Of a DNA stretch of 5,085 nucleotides, positions 4,725 through 5,085 are shown one piece after another. The position numbers and the translations under genes are program-made. Below the pieces are notes generated by a model. That model did no database searches, had not been told where the DNA came from, and saw only the letters and a list, made by a program, of their open reading frames with translations. This DNA comes from an uncultured Thermoleophilia bacterium (GTDB lineage: Bacteria; Actinomycetota; Thermoleophilia; UBA2241): NCBI GenBank assembly GCA_903921965.1, contig CAIXSE010000647.1, positions 1 to 5,085 on the forward strand. The letters run 5' to 3'. Every line of letters begins with the position of its first letter. The stretch's first letter is position 1.

Positions 4725-5085
4725 ATGCGGGCGGCCTGCACCGTGGAGGACGACGAGACCGCCCGGCTGTACCGGGTGCTCTGGTGGGGCTTCGTCAGCC
4801 TGTTCCCGACCATCGTGCTGTTCATCGGCATGGCCGTGATCGCGGACTCGGCCAGCCTGGCCGTCATCGCGGCCCAGGGCGCCGTGTCGGTGGTCGTGAA
4901 CTCGTTCGCCCTGTACGCCCTGCGGCAGGTGCTGCGCGACAACGTCTACTCCTTCCCGTATGGCGCCGGCAAGCTGGAGAACTTCTCGGCATTCCTGTGC
5001 GGGGTGCTCTACCTGCCGTCCGGCGCCTACGCCGCGTTCATCGCCGTCGAGCGCCTCGTCCACCCGCCCGACGTGGCCTACGGGC
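4725..5085 (+). CDS. CDF-fold membrane transporter, second paralogue (3' end cut by the window edge)
   Basis: The first 120 codons are present and the reading frame runs off the right edge. The ATG at 4725 is eight bases after GGAGG (4712-4716); a GTG immediately before it (4722) is an equally possible start. The visible part holds an acidic N-terminus (VEDDETARLYR), helix 1 (about 22-42), helix 2 (about 44-66), the loop PYGAGKLENFSAF (78-90) and helix 3 (about 87-107). It aligns without gaps to residues 14-118 of the CDF-like protein at 1693-2673, with about 60 of 105 residues identical by hand count, so the two are paralogues. The same unusual helix 2 pattern occurs: Q51 and S55 where YiiP has D45 and D49. 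The loop positions matching H71 and H75 are F77 and A81, so this copy has even fewer metal ligands than its partner. Helix 5 and the cytoplasmic domain are outside the window. It lies 114 bases after the binding-protein gene and is probably in the same operon. Confidence 0.85.
   Translation, partial: MRAACTVEDDETARLYRVLWWGFVSLFPTIVLFIGMAVIADSASLAVIAAQGAVSVVVNSFALYALRQVLRDNVYSFPYGAGKLENFSAFLCGVLYLPSGAYAAFIAVERLVHPPDVAYG

Noticed and set aside
1..5085. CRISPR arrays, tRNA or rRNA genes, insertion-sequence ends, integrase sites
   Set aside because: I saw no regularly spaced direct repeats, no tRNA-like cloverleaf or rRNA segments, and no transposase or terminal inverted repeats; the only long sequence similarity within the window is between the two CDF-like genes.

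Overview
The window is a very GC-rich stretch (roughly 70% G+C by eye, with strong G/C bias at third codon positions). Translated start codons are preceded by GGAGG-like ribosome binding sites, GTG starts are frequent, and the SOS-type operator is of the CGAAC-N4-GTTCG class. Together these suggest an actinobacterium (Actinomycetota) or a close high-GC Gram-positive relative. The species cannot be named from the sequence.

Left part (1-583). A minus-strand gene enters from the left edge with only its first 23 codons visible. In front of it is a well-formed promoter whose spacer is filled by an 18-base perfect palindrome matching the LexA/SOS box, so this truncated gene is probably a DNA-damage-response gene. 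Divergent from it is a small single-domain cupin protein (260-583).

Middle (584-1692). A short GC-palindrome-rich convergent gap follows, then a minus-strand HAD-superfamily sugar phosphatase/mutase closely resembling beta-phosphoglucomutase, with catalytic and sugar-phosphate-binding residues in place. A divergent 189-base intergenic region separates it from the plus-strand cluster.

Right part (1693-5085). Three plus-strand genes appear to form one locus: a CDF-like (cation diffusion facilitator fold) membrane protein, an extracellular family 5 solute-binding protein, and a second CDF-like protein cut by the right edge. The two CDF-like proteins are clear paralogues (about 60 of 105 aligned residues identical by hand count). 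Both lack the usual acidic/histidine metal ligands at the transport site in transmembrane helix 2. The solute-binding protein has an N-terminal signal sequence and also a C-terminal transmembrane helix with a basic tail, so it looks membrane-anchored at its C-terminus. No ABC permease or ATPase is visible. This CDF-like/binding-protein/CDF-like arrangement is the most unusual thing in the window. Its function is unknown; a role in capturing and moving a metal, metal chelate or other small cation is only an inference.
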